DNA of 64,000 nt from Wenyingzhuangia marina. Lineage in GTDB: Bacteria > Bacteroidota > Bacteroidia > Flavobacteriales > Flavobacteriaceae. Within the stretch, counting starts at the first letter, position 1; the number at the start of each line of letters is the position of its first letter. The notes under the pieces were generated by a model. The model saw only the letters and a program-made list of their open reading frames with translations, searched no databases and had not been told where the DNA came from. The position numbers were made by a program, and so were the translations under genes. Positions 26,367 to 36,202 of the stretch are shown one piece after another. The stretch covers positions 620,001 to 684,000 of the forward strand of contig NZ_FQXQ01000002.1 of assembly GCF_900130035.1 (NCBI RefSeq), in the 5' to 3' direction.

Positions 26367-26735
26367 TTATTCTTCAGTATCACTATCAGCTAATTGAGAA
26401 TTATCTGACTTTAATTTATAAACACTTGCTACTCTGTAGTCTGTTCCATAATCTACTTGAGTAACTAAATTTGTGTTTTTTCCAAAATACCAAGTACCTG
26501 TTTTTTTACCGTCTTTATATTCTCCTATAGATTTTTTCTCACCTTTCAGATCATATGCAGTCCAAGTTCCTTGCATTTTTTTATCTGCATCAATAAAACC
26601 TGTTTGAGCAACTTTTCCATTTTCATGAAAATAAGTTACTTTATACATGCTTCCTTGTTTTACAATTTTAACGTCATTTTGTGCGTAAGTAAACAAACCT
26701 ACAAATAGTGATAATATTAATGTAATTGCTTTCAT
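26367..26735 (-). CDS. Secreted MORN-like repeat protein
   Basis: The 122-residue protein has a signal peptide (about 1-18, LFVGLFTYAQ) and three repeats of the MORN/YwqK type: YFHENGKVAQTGFID, KKMQGTWTAYDLKGEKKSIGEY and KDGKKTGTWYFG. The tail is acidic. Such proteins are common and short in Flavobacteria, are exported, and have no assigned activity. It stands alone between convergent and divergent neighbours, with a 5' gap of about 120 bp. Confidence 0.8.
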   Translation of the reverse strand: MKAITLILSLFVGLFTYAQNDVKIVKQGSMYKVTYFHENGKVAQTGFIDADKKMQGTWTAYDLKGEKKSIGEYKDGKKTGTWYFGKNTNLVTQVDYGTDYRVASVYKLKSDNSQLADSDTEE

Positions 26736-26853
26736 AATAGTTGTTTTATGTTGATACTCTCTAACTCAAAGTTACAAAACATTTTACATTGAAACAACAT
26801 TAAATTAACATTAATTTAACATTAAAACACATCTGTTATAAATATGATAAAAA

Positions 26854-27222
26854 TTAAAAGTTAATATCCAAAATCCCATAATGAGAATCATGTTGAGTAA
26901 CCTTACTATTCTCAATCAATAATACCTGTGGAGACTGATGCACAACATTAAACCTATTAGCAATCTCATTAGAAATATCTCTATGGCTAATCAAATCCAA
27001 AAAGTACAACTGATAATCTTCTCCAATTTTCTTTTCAAACTTATTTAATACACTAGCACTAATACTACAACGTGTACTGTGTTTAAAAATAATTACTTTG
27101 TTTGTTTTAGATACCTCAACAATATCATCCAATTGAGAAATATTGGTTAGTGGAATCCAGTTTACCTTTGCTCCTTCCTTTTCTTCTCTATTTTTTCCTA
27201 AAAAACTATCTAATAATCCCAT
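26854..27222 (-). CDS. ytxJ: Bacillithiol-system redox-active protein YtxJ
   Basis: The 122-residue thioredoxin-fold protein has the YtxJ monothiol motif IIFKHSTRCSIS (usual form KHSTRCPIS) and the VVHQSPQVLLIE strand with the cis-Pro. YtxJ proteins are linked to bacillithiol metabolism and probably act as bacilliredoxin-like monothiol proteins. The frame is open eight codons upstream, but MGLLDSFLG at 27222 is the normal family start. The gene is alone and is divergent from clpB. Presence implies that the host uses bacillithiol as its low-molecular-weight thiol, in line with the persulfide gene set at 17-19 kb. Confidence 0.88.
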   Translation of the reverse strand: MGLLDSFLGKNREEKEGAKVNWIPLTNISQLDDIVEVSKTNKVIIFKHSTRCSISASVLNKFEKKIGEDYQLYFLDLISHRDISNEIANRFNVVHQSPQVLLIENSKVTQHDSHYGILDINF

Positions 27223-27485
27223 ATCAATTATATTATTTATGAGCACAAAAATACTCGTTTCATTTTAATTTACTATTTCTTATTCTATTGTCGATTATCA
27301 ATTGCCTCCTTACAAAGTCTTTTCTATGTCAAAAAAACAGATAAAACTTAAAAATCAATTATTTATACAGACAAAAAGTCTTTCTAGCAGACATTTTAAC
27401 AGAAAAAACAAAAAGGAATATCATTTGACTAATACAAATCAAGTAATAAAATTGAAAAAGTATTATCAACCTAAAAAAGCAACTT

Positions 27486-30074
27486 ATGAACTTTAACAAT
27501 TATACCATAAAATCGCAAGAGGTTGTTCAACAAGCACAACAAATTGCACAAGGATTAGGACATCAACAAATAGAAAACACTCACCTACTGAAGGCTATTC
27601 TAGAAGTAGATGAGCACGTAACTCCTTTTATTTTAAAGAAGTTACAAGTAAATTTTGAACTCCTACCACAAATTCTAGACAAAACGCTAGAAAGTTTTCC
27701 TAAGGTAACTGGAGGACAAATAGGATTATCTAGTACTTCTGCCAGAACCTTAACAGACGCTAGTAATATTGCAAAAAAAATGGATGATGAATATGTATCT
27801 ATTGAGCATTTATTATTAGCCATTTTAAATAATAAAGATACTATTAGTCAATTATTAAAAGACCAAGGTGTTACCGAAAAAGGATTAAGAGCTGCTATTG
27901 ATGAGATTAGAAAAGGTCAAAAAGTAACCTCACAAAGTGCAGAAGAAACCTACAATGCTTTAAATAAATATGCGAAAAATTTAAATGAATTAGCAAGTAC
28001 TGGTAAACTAGATCCTGTAATTGGTCGCGATGAAGAAATTCGTAGAATTCTGCAAATTTTATCTCGTAGAACCAAAAACAACCCAATGTTAATTGGAGAA
28101 CCTGGAGTAGGTAAAACAGCCATTGCCGAAGGTTTAGCACACAGAATTGTAAAAGGTGATGTTCCTGAAAACTTAAAAGACAAGCAAGTATTTTCATTAG
28201 ACATGGGTGCCTTAATTGCTGGAGCAAAATACAAAGGAGAATTTGAAGAACGTTTAAAATCTGTAGTTAAAGAAGTAACGTCAGCACACGGAGATATCGT
28301 CTTATTTATTGATGAAATTCACACACTTGTAGGTGCTGGTGGCGGTGAAGGTGCTATGGATGCTGCCAATATTTTAAAACCTGCTTTGGCTCGTGGAGAA
28401 TTAAGAGCTATTGGAGCGACTACTTTAGATGAATACCAAAAATATTTTGAAAAAGACAAAGCTTTAGAAAGACGTTTCCAAAAGGTGATTGTAAATGAAC
28501 CTGATACCGAAAGTGCCATTTCAATTTTGCGTGGTATTAAAGAAAAATATGAAGCGCATCATAAAATACAAATAAAAGATAGTGCTATTATTGCTGCAGT
28601 AGAATTGAGTCAACGTTACATTACCTCACGTTTTTTACCAGACAAAGCCATCGACTTAATGGATGAAGCTGCTGCTAAAATGCGTATGGAAATCAACTCT
28701 AAACCAGAAGAACTAGATGTATTAGATAGAAAAGTAATGCAGTTAGAAATTGAAATTGAAGCTATTAAACGTGAAAAAGATGAAAAAAAACTATCTATTT
28801 TACGTAAAGATTTAGCCAATATCAAAGAACAGCGTGATGCTATTTATACTCAATGGAAATCAGAGAAAGAGGTCGTAGATAATATCCAAACCATTAAAGA
28901 TGAAATTGAGCAATACAAACTAGAAGCTGATAAAGCTGAACGCGATGGAAATTATGGTTTGGTAGCCGAGTTAAGATATGGTAAAATTAAAGATGCTCAA
29001 ACTCGTTTGGAAACTGCTCAAAAAACAATGGCTCAAAATCAAGATGAATCTTTGGTAAAAGAAGAAGTTACCGAAGATGATATTGCAGAAGTTGTAGCCA
29101 AATGGACAGGAGTTCCTGTTCAAAAAATGTTACAAAGCGAAAGAGAAAAGCTTCTAAAACTAGAAGATGAATTACACCAAAGAGTTGTAGGTCAAGAAGA
29201 TGCTATTGAAGCGGTTTCTGATGCGGTAAGACGTTCTAGAGCTGGTTTACAAGATGCGAGAAAACCTCTAGGAACTTTCTTGTTCTTGGGAACAACAGGT
29301 GTAGGTAAAACTGAGTTAGCAAAAGCTTTAGCTGAATATTTATTTGATGATGAAAATGCATTGACTCGTATAGATATGAGTGAATACCAAGAACGTCATT
29401 CGGTAAGTAGATTGGTAGGAGCACCTCCAGGATACGTAGGTTACGACGAAGGTGGACAGTTGACTGAAGCAGTAAGACGAAGACCTTATTCTGTGGTTTT
29501 ATTAGATGAAATTGAAAAAGCGCATCCAGATACTTTTAACATTTTGTTACAAGTATTAGATGAAGGAAGATTGACCGATAACAAAGGGCGTTTGGCTGAT
29601 TTTAAAAACACCATAATTATCATGACTTCTAATATGGGTGCCGAAATTATTCAAGAACGATTTGAAAAAGCTACAACTAAAAATCGTGCAGAAATATCAG
29701 AAATAGCAAAAGGGGAAGTATTACAAAACTTAAAAAAAATTGTAAGACCTGAGTTTATCAACCGTATTGATGAAATCGTAATGTTTACTCCATTAGACAT
29801 CAACGAAATTAGTCAAATAGTTGAATTGCATTTAAAAGGATTAACTCATTTATTAGCTGGTAAAGAAATTACTTTAACCGCTACAGAACATGCAAAACTA
29901 GCCCTAGCTAAGAAAGGATATGATCCTGAATTTGGAGCAAGACCTGTAAAACGTGTGATTCAGAAAGAAGTACTAAATCTATTATCTAAAGAGATTTTAG
30001 CAGGTAACATACAGAATCAGAGTCATGTAGAACTGGATGCTATAGATGATAAGCTATTCTTTAAAAATAAATAA
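27486..30074 (+). CDS. clpB: ATP-dependent chaperone ClpB
   Basis: The 862-residue Hsp100 disaggregase has the standard layout: Clp N domain (about 1-145), NBD1 with GEPGVGKT near 205 and [10 protein letters not shown], the coiled-coil M domain at about 405-525 that marks ClpB rather than ClpA/C, NBD2 with [14 protein letters not shown] near 605 and [11 protein letters not shown], and the C-terminal D2-small domain. It rescues aggregated proteins with DnaK. Length is normal. A hairpin terminator follows. The 263-bp upstream gap shows no clear heat-shock element. Confidence 0.98.
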   Translation: MNFNNYTIKSQEVVQQAQQIAQGLGHQQIENTHLLKAILEVDEHVTPFILKKLQVNFELLPQILDKTLESFPKVTGGQIGLSSTSARTLTDASNIAKKMDDEYVSIEHLLLAILNNKDTISQLLKDQGVTEKGLRAAIDEIRKGQKVTSQSAEETYNALNKYAKNLNELASTGKLDPVIGRDEEIRRILQILSRRTKNNPMLIGEPGVGKTAIAEGLAHRIVKGDVPENLKDKQVFSLDMGALIAGAKYKGEFEERLKSVVKEVTSAHGDIVLFIDEIHTLVGAGGGEGAMDAANILKPALARGELRAIGATTLDEYQKYFEKDKALERRFQKVIVNEPDTESAISILRGIKEKYEAHHKIQIKDSAIIAAVELSQRYITSRFLPDKAIDLMDEAAAKMRMEINSKPEELDVLDRKVMQLEIEIEAIKREKDEKKLSILRKDLANIKEQRDAIYTQWKSEKEVVDNIQTIKDEIEQYKLEADKAERDGNYGLVAELRYGKIKDAQTRLETAQKTMAQNQDESLVKEEVTEDDIAEVVAKWTGVPVQKMLQSEREKLLKLEDELHQRVVGQEDAIEAVSDAVRRSRAGLQDARKPLGTFLFLGTTGVGKTELAKALAEYLFDDENALTRIDMSEYQERHSVSRLVGAPPGYVGYDEGGQLTEAVRRRPYSVVLLDEIEKAHPDTFNILLQVLDEGRLTDNKGRLADFKNTIIIMTSNMGAEIIQERFEKATTKNRAEISEIAKGEVLQNLKKIVRPEFINRIDEIVMFTPLDINEISQIVELHLKGLTHLLAGKEITLTATEHAKLALAKKGYDPEFGARPVKRVIQKEVLNLLSKEILAGNIQNQSHVELDAIDDKLFFKNK

Positions 30075-30085
30075 ATTAACCATTT

Positions 30086-30118
30086 AAAGCTCTTTATTTC
30101 AATACAATAAAGAGCTTT
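30086..30118 (+). terminator. Terminator of clpB
   Basis: A 12-bp perfect stem (AAAGCTCTTTAT / ATAAAGAGCTTT) with a 9-nt loop, 11 bp after the clpB stop. Confidence 0.75.
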
Positions 30119-30187
30119 ATAAAAATAATGGCCTTTCATCCTTTTTATTCCTATACAAAAAACCTATATTTATTTAAAAAAAGATAA

Positions 30188-30577
30188 ATGCTATTATTCA
30201 CTTACGGTACTTTAAAATTAGAGAAAGTACAAACAGAAATTTTCGGAAAAGTTTTACAAGGTAAAGATGATATTGTAAAAGGATACAAATTGGGAATTTT
30301 CCATTTTGTAAACCCTGAAGCAATTGCTATTTCCGAAAAAGACTGTCACCCACTAGCAACTCCTAGTGAGAACCCTAATGATGAAATCAGTGGAACAATT
30401 TATGAAATTAACGAAGAAGAAATAAAAACAAAAGAAATATGTATAACAGACGATTGTGAAAGAGTACAAGTAATAACAGACTCTGGAACCATCTGCTGGA
30501 TGTATGTAATAAAATCAAAGAAAAAATTGTTTAATTATATTAAAAATAATAACGATGAGCACATTAAGATTGGGTGA
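30188..30577 (+). CDS. Gamma-glutamylcyclotransferase-like (AIG2/GGCT fold) protein
   Basis: The 129-residue protein starts LLFTYGTLKLEKVQTEIFG, with the YGTL motif of the GGCT/AIG2 fold, and has a GTIYEINEEE segment with acidic residues in the position of the catalytic Glu. Family members cleave gamma-glutamyl amine or dipeptide bonds. The last 23 bp overlap the start of the peroxiredoxin gene, so the two are likely cotranscribed, which would fit a thiol-metabolism role. Substrate is not known. Confidence 0.82.
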   Translation: MLLFTYGTLKLEKVQTEIFGKVLQGKDDIVKGYKLGIFHFVNPEAIAISEKDCHPLATPSENPNDEISGTIYEINEEEIKTKEICITDDCERVQVITDSGTICWMYVIKSKKKLFNYIKNNNDEHIKIG

Positions 30578-31193
30578 TAAAGCACCAAACTTTACAGCAC
30601 AAACTACAGAAGGAGAAATTAACTTTCATGACTGGTTAGGTGATGGATGGGGAATTTTATTTTCTCACCCTGCAGATTACACACCAGTGTGTACAACTGA
30701 ATTGGGAACTGTTGCTAAATACAAAGCAGAGTTTGATAAAAGAAATGTAAAAGTTGTAGCCTTAAGTGTTGATGGAATTGAATCTCACCACGGTTGGATT
30801 AAAGATATTAACGAAACACAAAGCACTACAGTAAACTTCCCTATTATTGCTGATGAAGACAATAAAGTAGCTGATTTGTATGATATGATTCATCCAAACG
30901 CAGATGATAAATTAACCGTAAGATCAGTATTTGTTATCGGACCAGACAAAAAAATCAAATTAATAATTACTTATCCTGCTTCAACAGGTAGAAACTTTGA
31001 TGAATTATTAAGAGTGATTGATTCTTTACAGTTAACAGCATACCATAAAGTAGCAACACCTGCTAACTGGAAACATGGTGAGGATGTGGTGATTTCACCA
31101 GCTGTAACCAACGAACAAATTCCTGATTTATTCCCAAAAGGGCATAAAGAAGTTAAACCTTATTTAAGAACAACACCTCAACCAAATATTTAA
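30555..31193 (+). CDS. 1-Cys peroxiredoxin (Prx6 subfamily)
   Basis: The 212-residue thiol peroxidase reduces peroxides. The catalytic Cys is C46 in HPADYTPVCTTELG, and there is no second Cys in the protein, as expected for the 1-Cys Prx6 group. The C-terminal extension (VVISPAVTNEQIPDLFPKG, KPYLRTTPQP) is also typical. It overlaps the upstream GGCT-like gene by 23 bp and is followed by a terminator. Confidence 0.95.
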   Translation: MSTLRLGDKAPNFTAQTTEGEINFHDWLGDGWGILFSHPADYTPVCTTELGTVAKYKAEFDKRNVKVVALSVDGIESHHGWIKDINETQSTTVNFPIIADEDNKVADLYDMIHPNADDKLTVRSVFVIGPDKKIKLIITYPASTGRNFDELLRVIDSLQLTAYHKVATPANWKHGEDVVISPAVTNEQIPDLFPKGHKEVKPYLRTTPQPNI

Positions 31194-31220
31194 TTGAGTA
31201 AACGTTTTTAAAAACATAAA

Positions 31221-31255
31221 AACTCCATGAATAAAATTTCATGGAGTTTTTTTTA
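31221..31255 (+). terminator. Terminator of the peroxiredoxin gene
   Basis: A 10-bp perfect stem (AACTCCATGA / TCATGGAGTT) with an 8-nt loop followed by a run of T, 27 bp after the stop. Confidence 0.88.
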
Positions 31256-31276
31256 TTGAATCAATATTAAAAAAAC

Positions 31277-31671
31277 ATGCTAAAAATAAATAAAGTACAT
31301 CACATTGCTATTATCTGTAGTGATTATCAAAAATCAAAATAATTTTATACTGAAATTTTAGGATTAAATATCATACAAGAAACTTATAGAAAAGAACATA
31401 ATTCTTACAAACTAGATTTATGCCTAAACAACTTATATATAATATAATTGAATTGTTTTCCTTTCCAAATCCTGCCAAAAGACCTAGTAAACCAGAAGCT
31501 TTAGGCTTAAGACACCTTGCTTTTGAAGTTACCAGTATAGACGAATCTGTAGAAGTATTAAAAAATAATAATATTTCTGTGGAGCCAGTTAGAGTTGATG
31601 AACTTACGAATAAAAATTTCACCTTTTTTAAAGATCCTGATGAACTACCTATCGAAATTTATGAAGCTTAA
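31277..31671 (+). pseudogene. Broken VOC-family (glyoxalase-like) gene
   Basis: Starting at the ATG at 31277 the frame reads MLKINKVHHIAIICSDYQKSK, then a TAA stop at 31340-31342 where the family has Lys or Arg, then continues in frame (FYTEILGLNIIQETYRK...LDLCLNNLYII) until a shift near 31433-31445. After the shift the family sequence resumes (IELFSFPNPAKRPSKPEALGLRHLAFEV...FFKDPDELPIEIYE) in another frame to 31671. The shift fits a 5-bp insertion (a duplicated ATATA-like unit) in an AT repeat. The intact protein would be the roughly 127-residue YaeR/SMU1112c-like vicinal-oxygen-chelate protein. Two independent lesions make a sequencing error unlikely. Confidence 0.85.
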
Positions 31672-31721
31672 TTTTTAATCATGCCTTTGTATTTCTATAT
31701 TTAAGCTATCAATAAAACCCT

Positions 31722-33977
31722 ATGAAAAAGGACAACAAACTTATTATAAATCATCCTTCTAAAAGTGCTGCCGGAATCAAAGCAGTATATATTTCTTTAC
31801 AACAAATACTAAGCAGAATGTCTGTAAAGAATTCTTTTAAAGTATTAAGTAAATTAAATCAAAAAGAAGGAATTGACTGCCCTGGTTGTGCTTGGCCAGA
31901 CCCCTTACGTAGATCTAAATTGGGTGAGTTTTGTGAAAATGGTGTAAAAGCCATTGCAGAAGAAGCTATGGAGCGTAAAGCAAATCCAAAATTCTTTTCT
32001 CAATACTCCGTAAAAGAATTACAAAACCAAAGCGATTACTGGTTAGGTCAACAAGGAAGGTTGACTCATCCCATGATTTTAAGAGAAAATGAAACGCACT
32101 ACTCCCCTATTTCTTGGGAAGAAGCAAATACAATTATTGGTCAAGAATTGAATAAACTTGACAATCCTAACGAAGCTGCATTTTATACCTCTGGTAGAAC
32201 CAGTAACGAAGCTGCATTTTTATATCAACTTTTTGTACGAATGTATGGAACCAATAATTTACCAGATTGTTCTAACATGTGTCACGAATCAAGCGGAGTC
32301 GCATTATCCAAAACTGTTGGAATTGGTAAAGGATCGGTAACTCTAGATGATTTATACAAAGCAGAATTGATTATCATTTTTGGTCAAAATCCTGCAACCA
32401 ATCATCCTAGAATGTTGTCTTGCTTAGAAAAAGCTAAAAAGAACGGAGCAAAAGTAGTCGCCATCAACCCGTTAAAAGAAGCGGGATTAACCAATTTTAA
32501 AAATCCACAAACAGCCAAAGGAATTATTGGTGGAGGAACAGATATTGCTGATTTATATCTTCAACTAAAAATTAACGAAGACGTAGCTTTATTAAAAGCT
32601 GTAATGATCAAGTTGTTTCAAATCTCAGAGCAACACCCTGATATTTTAGACCAAGAGTTTATCAACCAGAAAACAGCTGGTTTTAACGAATTTAAAGAAG
32701 AATTACTCACACACAATTTGGAAAGCCTAATTCAAAGAACAGGATTATCTATTCAAGAAATTGATAAACTGGTTGACTTAATTGCACAAAGAAAAAAAAT
32801 CATCACTTGTTGGGGAATGGGATTAACACAACATGTTAATGGTGTAGACAACATCCAAGAAGTTGTAAACCTACTTTTACTTAAAGGAAGTATTGGAAAA
32901 GAAGGTGCCGGAACCTGTCCCGTTCGTGGTCATAGCAATGTACAAGGTGACAGAACCATGGGAATTGCCGAAAAACCAAGCAAAGAATTATTAGATAAAA
33001 TAGCTGAAAATTTTGGTTTTACACAACCTAAAGAACATGGTTATTCTGTGGTTGATGCCATTACTGCCATGTATCACCAAAAAGTAAAAGTGTTTATAGG
33101 AATGGGAGGTAATTTTTTAAGTGCTGCACCAGACACTAATTACACAAGCCAAGCATTACAAAATTGTAATTTAACCGTACACATCTCTACCAAATTAAAT
33201 AGATCACATTTAACTACTGGAAAAACAGCTTTAATTCTTCCATCTATGGGAAGAACCGACAAATACATTAAGAACGGAAAAGCACAATTTGTCACCGTAG
33301 AAAACTCTATGGGAGTGGTTCATAGTAGCAAAGGAGCGCTAACACCACCTTCTGAATTTGTAGAAAGTGAACCCGTAATTGTAGCAAACATCGCCAAAGC
33401 TACCCTCCAACAAAGTAGAGTTAACTGGGATTTTTTAACTGAGGACTACAATAATATTAGAGATTTAATTGCCAAAACAATTAATGGATTTGAAAATTAC
33501 AACGAACGTGTAAAACAACCTATAGGATTTGAATTGCCCAATGGAGCCAGAACAGGAAACTTTACAACCCCTAATAAAAAAGCAAATTTTACAGTCAATA
33601 AATTAAGTGATATTGCTTTGGATGCTGATGATTTCATCATGATGACCACTCGCAGTCATGATCAATTTAATACTACTATTTATGGTTTAGATGATCGATA
33701 TAGAGGAATACACAATGGTAGAATGGTTGTTTTTATGAACTCCGAAGACGCACAAAAATTAGGTTTACAAAAGGGAGACAAAATATCATTATACAACAAC
33801 TACAATAACATAAAAAGACAAGTCGATAACTTTAGTGTAGTTCCTTACAACATTCCAAAAGGATGTGTGGCTACATATTACCCCGAATCTAATCCTTTAG
33901 TACCTATTAATTTAACAGCGCATTTAAGTCACACTCCCTCTTCAAAATCTGTGAAAGTAAAAATAAAAAAGAGTTAA
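31722..33977 (+). CDS. FdhF/YdeP-family molybdopterin oxidoreductase
   Basis: The 751-residue cytoplasmic molybdo-enzyme has the YdeP-type N-terminal motif DCPGCAWPD (C53, C56). Its molybdopterin-binding segments include PDCSNMCHESSGVALSKTVGIGKG and IIFGQNPATNHPRM, and PVRGHSNVQGDRTMGI is another. A C-terminal MoCo-dinucleotide-binding domain lies at about 635-751 (TTRSHDQFNTTIYG, YYPESNPLVP). It resembles formate dehydrogenase alpha chains, but YdeP proteins lack the usual four-Cys iron-sulfur cluster and their substrate is not established. It stands alone with no partner subunits and no MoCo biosynthesis gene in the window. Confidence 0.92.
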   Translation: MKKDNKLIINHPSKSAAGIKAVYISLQQILSRMSVKNSFKVLSKLNQKEGIDCPGCAWPDPLRRSKLGEFCENGVKAIAEEAMERKANPKFFSQYSVKELQNQSDYWLGQQGRLTHPMILRENETHYSPISWEEANTIIGQELNKLDNPNEAAFYTSGRTSNEAAFLYQLFVRMYGTNNLPDCSNMCHESSGVALSKTVGIGKGSVTLDDLYKAELIIIFGQNPATNHPRMLSCLEKAKKNGAKVVAINPLKEAGLTNFKNPQTAKGIIGGGTDIADLYLQLKINEDVALLKAVMIKLFQISEQHPDILDQEFINQKTAGFNEFKEELLTHNLESLIQRTGLSIQEIDKLVDLIAQRKKIITCWGMGLTQHVNGVDNIQEVVNLLLLKGSIGKEGAGTCPVRGHSNVQGDRTMGIAEKPSKELLDKIAENFGFTQPKEHGYSVVDAITAMYHQKVKVFIGMGGNFLSAAPDTNYTSQALQNCNLTVHISTKLNRSHLTTGKTALILPSMGRTDKYIKNGKAQFVTVENSMGVVHSSKGALTPPSEFVESEPVIVANIAKATLQQSRVNWDFLTEDYNNIRDLIAKTINGFENYNERVKQPIGFELPNGARTGNFTTPNKKANFTVNKLSDIALDADDFIMMTTRSHDQFNTTIYGLDDRYRGIHNGRMVVFMNSEDAQKLGLQKGDKISLYNNYNNIKRQVDNFSVVPYNIPKGCVATYYPESNPLVPINLTAHLSHTPSSKSVKVKIKKS

Positions 33978-34052
33978 AAACTACGGAAAGACTCAGTTCT
34001 TGTTTTTATCGAATTATTATGCAATGTGCTATATTTCGATAAAAATTATCTT

Positions 34053-34619
34053 ATGGAGTTTTTAAACAATTTAGATCCTGTACTTCGAATCTTTTGGTAC
34101 ATAGCCATTCCTACCAGTGGAATTTTTATCATTCAAACTATTTTAACTTTTATTGGTGCCGATGCTACCGATGGAATTGATGCAGACTTTGATGCTGATT
34201 TTGATGGAGACAATGCTCCTTTTCAGTTTTTCTCTTTTAGAAACTTAATCAACTTCCTTTTAGGTTTTAGCTGGACAGGGATTTCATTTTTCAATCAAAT
34301 TGAAAACACAACTTACTTGTATTCCTTAAGTATTCTTGTGGGAATATTTTTTGTCTTCTTGTTTTTTATTGTCATCAAACAAATTACAAAACTAGCCGAA
34401 GACAATACTTTTAAAATAACCAATACCATTAACAAAACAGCCGAAGTCTACACGCCTATTCCTGAAAAAAAATCTGGAAAAGGAAAAGTTTTGGTCAGTG
34501 TTAACGGAGCATATCACGAGTTAGATGCCATGACAGAAAATGAAAAAATATCGAGTGGTAGCACTGTTAAAATCACAAAAATTATCAATCAAAATATATT
34601 AATCGTTGAATCAATTTAA
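34053..34619 (+). CDS. NfeD-like membrane protein paired with flotillin
   Basis: The 188-residue protein has an N-terminal membrane helix (about 10-32), an acidic segment rich in Asp (DADFDADFDGDN), two further helices at about 60-110, and a C-terminal OB-fold-like domain (about 120-188: TAEVYTPIPEKKSGKGKVLVSVNGAYHELDAM). Such proteins regularly precede flotillin genes. The gene ends 4 bp before the flotillin ATG, so the two are translated together, probably as a membrane-microdomain pair. The ATG at 34053 was chosen over an upstream alternative because it begins a normal N terminus. Confidence 0.75.
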   Translation: MEFLNNLDPVLRIFWYIAIPTSGIFIIQTILTFIGADATDGIDADFDADFDGDNAPFQFFSFRNLINFLLGFSWTGISFFNQIENTTYLYSLSILVGIFFVFLFFIVIKQITKLAEDNTFKITNTINKTAEVYTPIPEKKSGKGKVLVSVNGAYHELDAMTENEKISSGSTVKITKIINQNILIVESI

Positions 34620-34623
34620 TTTT

Positions 34624-36141
34624 ATGGAACCTATTTTTATTTTTATTGTAGCTGCAATTGTATTGTTTGTTACTATTACTGCACTAATTGCACGGTACAA
34701 AAGATGTCCATCGGACAAAATATTAGTTATTTATGGACGTACAGGTGGAACCTCTGCAAAATGTGTACACGGTGGTGGTGCATTTATTTGGCCTGTAATT
34801 CAGGACTATGCTTATTTAGATTTAAAACCTATTTCTATAGAAGCCAACTTAACCAACGCATTAAGTAAACAAAACATTCGTGTAGATGTTCCTTGTAGAT
34901 TTACGATTGCTATTTCTACAGAAGCTGACAGTATGAATACGGCTGCAGAAAGATTATTAGGATTAACACACGAACAAATTCAGGAATTAGCCAAAGATAT
35001 TTTATTTGGTCAATTACGTTTGGTTATTGCCACCATGTCTATTGAAGAAATTAATTCTGATAGAGATAAGTTCTTAGAAAATATTTCTAAAAACGTGGAT
35101 AGCGAACTTAAAAAAATTGGTTTAAAATTAATCAACGTAAACGTTACTGACATTAAAGATGAGTCTGGTTATATTGAAGCTTTAGGAAAAGAAGCTGCTG
35201 CAAAAGCCATTAACGAAGCAAAAATTAGTGTTGCCGAACAAGAAAAAATTGGAGAAACTGGTAAAGCTTTGGCTGACAGAGAAAAAGACACTCAAATTGC
35301 CGAAACACACAGAGACAGAGATGTTAAAATTGCCATCACTCAAAAAGACAGAGAAATTAGCATTGCTTCGGCTGCTAAAGACGAATCTATTGGTAAAGCA
35401 GAAGCACAAAGAGATACTCGTGTAAAAACATCTGAAGCCAATGCAATTGCCATTAAAGGAGAAAACGAAGCTAGAATTGCTATTGCACAATCCGAAGCTA
35501 GTAGAAGAGAAAAAGAAGCAGAAGCTTTACGTATTGCATCGGCATCAGAAAAAGTACAATCTGCAAGAGCTTTAGAAGAGTCTTATGTTGCCGAACAAAA
35601 AGCAGAAGATGCAAGAGCTGAAAGAGAAAGAGCGACTCAATATGCCAACATTTTAATCCCTGCTGAAGTTGCTAAGAAAAGAGCTATTATTGAAGCCCAA
35701 GCTCTAGCGGAAACAACCAGAGAACAAGCCAAAGGAGAAGCTGATGCTATTTATGCTAAGATGGAAGCAGAAGCAAAAGGATTGTTTGAAATTTTAACCA
35801 AACAAGCTGAAGGTTATAAAGATGTAGTAAGTGCTGCTGGAGGAGATCCTTCAAAAGCATTCCAATTATTATTAATTGAAAAATTACCTGAATTGGTAAG
35901 AACTCAAGTAGAAGCAGTGAAGAATATTAAGATTGATAAAGTAACCGTTTGGGATTCTGGAAACAATGCAGAAGGTGGTGGATCAACCGCAAATTTTGTA
36001 TCAGGAATGATGAAATCCGTTCCTCCTTTAAACGATTTATTTAACATGGCTGGTTTGGATTTACCTACTTATTTAAAAAAGGAGATCAATCCTGAGTCTA
36101 GTGGACCTAAAAAAATAGAAGAAGAGCCTAAGGACGAATAA
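34624..36141 (+). CDS. Flotillin-family (SPFH/band 7) protein
   Basis: The 505-residue protein begins with one membrane-inserted hydrophobic stretch (about 3-22), followed by an SPFH/band-7 domain at about 30-200 (CVHGGGAFIWPVIQDYAYLDLKPISIEA) and a long Ala/Glu/Lys-rich coiled coil at about 205-385 made of repeated EAxxxA/DR motifs. A flotillin C-terminal domain follows (PAEVAKKRAIIEAQALAE). It organises membrane microdomains. Strong coding bias of the Ala/Glu-rich section produces false reverse-strand frames. It is coupled to the NfeD-like gene upstream and ends at a tandem terminator. Confidence 0.93.
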   Translation: MEPIFIFIVAAIVLFVTITALIARYKRCPSDKILVIYGRTGGTSAKCVHGGGAFIWPVIQDYAYLDLKPISIEANLTNALSKQNIRVDVPCRFTIAISTEADSMNTAAERLLGLTHEQIQELAKDILFGQLRLVIATMSIEEINSDRDKFLENISKNVDSELKKIGLKLINVNVTDIKDESGYIEALGKEAAAKAINEAKISVAEQEKIGETGKALADREKDTQIAETHRDRDVKIAITQKDREISIASAAKDESIGKAEAQRDTRVKTSEANAIAIKGENEARIAIAQSEASRREKEAEALRIASASEKVQSARALEESYVAEQKAEDARAERERATQYANILIPAEVAKKRAIIEAQALAETTREQAKGEADAIYAKMEAEAKGLFEILTKQAEGYKDVVSAAGGDPSKAFQLLLIEKLPELVRTQVEAVKNIKIDKVTVWDSGNNAEGGGSTANFVSGMMKSVPPLNDLFNMAGLDLPTYLKKEINPESSGPKKIEEEPKDE

Positions 36142-36202
36142 ATCTTATTCGTCCTTATCATTAAAAAAGCCTCATAAAATTATTTATGAGGCTTTTTTTT
36201 AT
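36130..36202 (+). terminator. Two tandem hairpins at the end of the flotillin gene
   Basis: Hairpin 1 (36130-36156) has a 12-bp perfect stem (AAGGACGAATAA / TTATTCGTCCTT) that includes the stop codon; hairpin 2 (36167-36194) has a 12-bp stem (AAGCCTCATAAA / TTTATGAGGCTT) followed by a run of T. The second is a normal terminator. The first may protect the mRNA end or act in ribosome pausing. Confidence 0.85.

Noticed and set aside
27302-27496. 64-residue plus-strand frame before clpB
   Set aside because: It starts at TTG, is lysine/asparagine-rich as random AT-rich sequence is, overlaps the clpB start and has no recognisable feature. Probably part of the clpB leader region.
27907-28519. Minus-strand frames inside clpB
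   Set aside because: They overlap an unmistakable clpB and have no domain signal.
35182-35490. Long reverse and alternate frames inside the flotillin gene
   Set aside because: They are a by-product of the repetitive Ala/Glu/Lys codons in the coiled coil.
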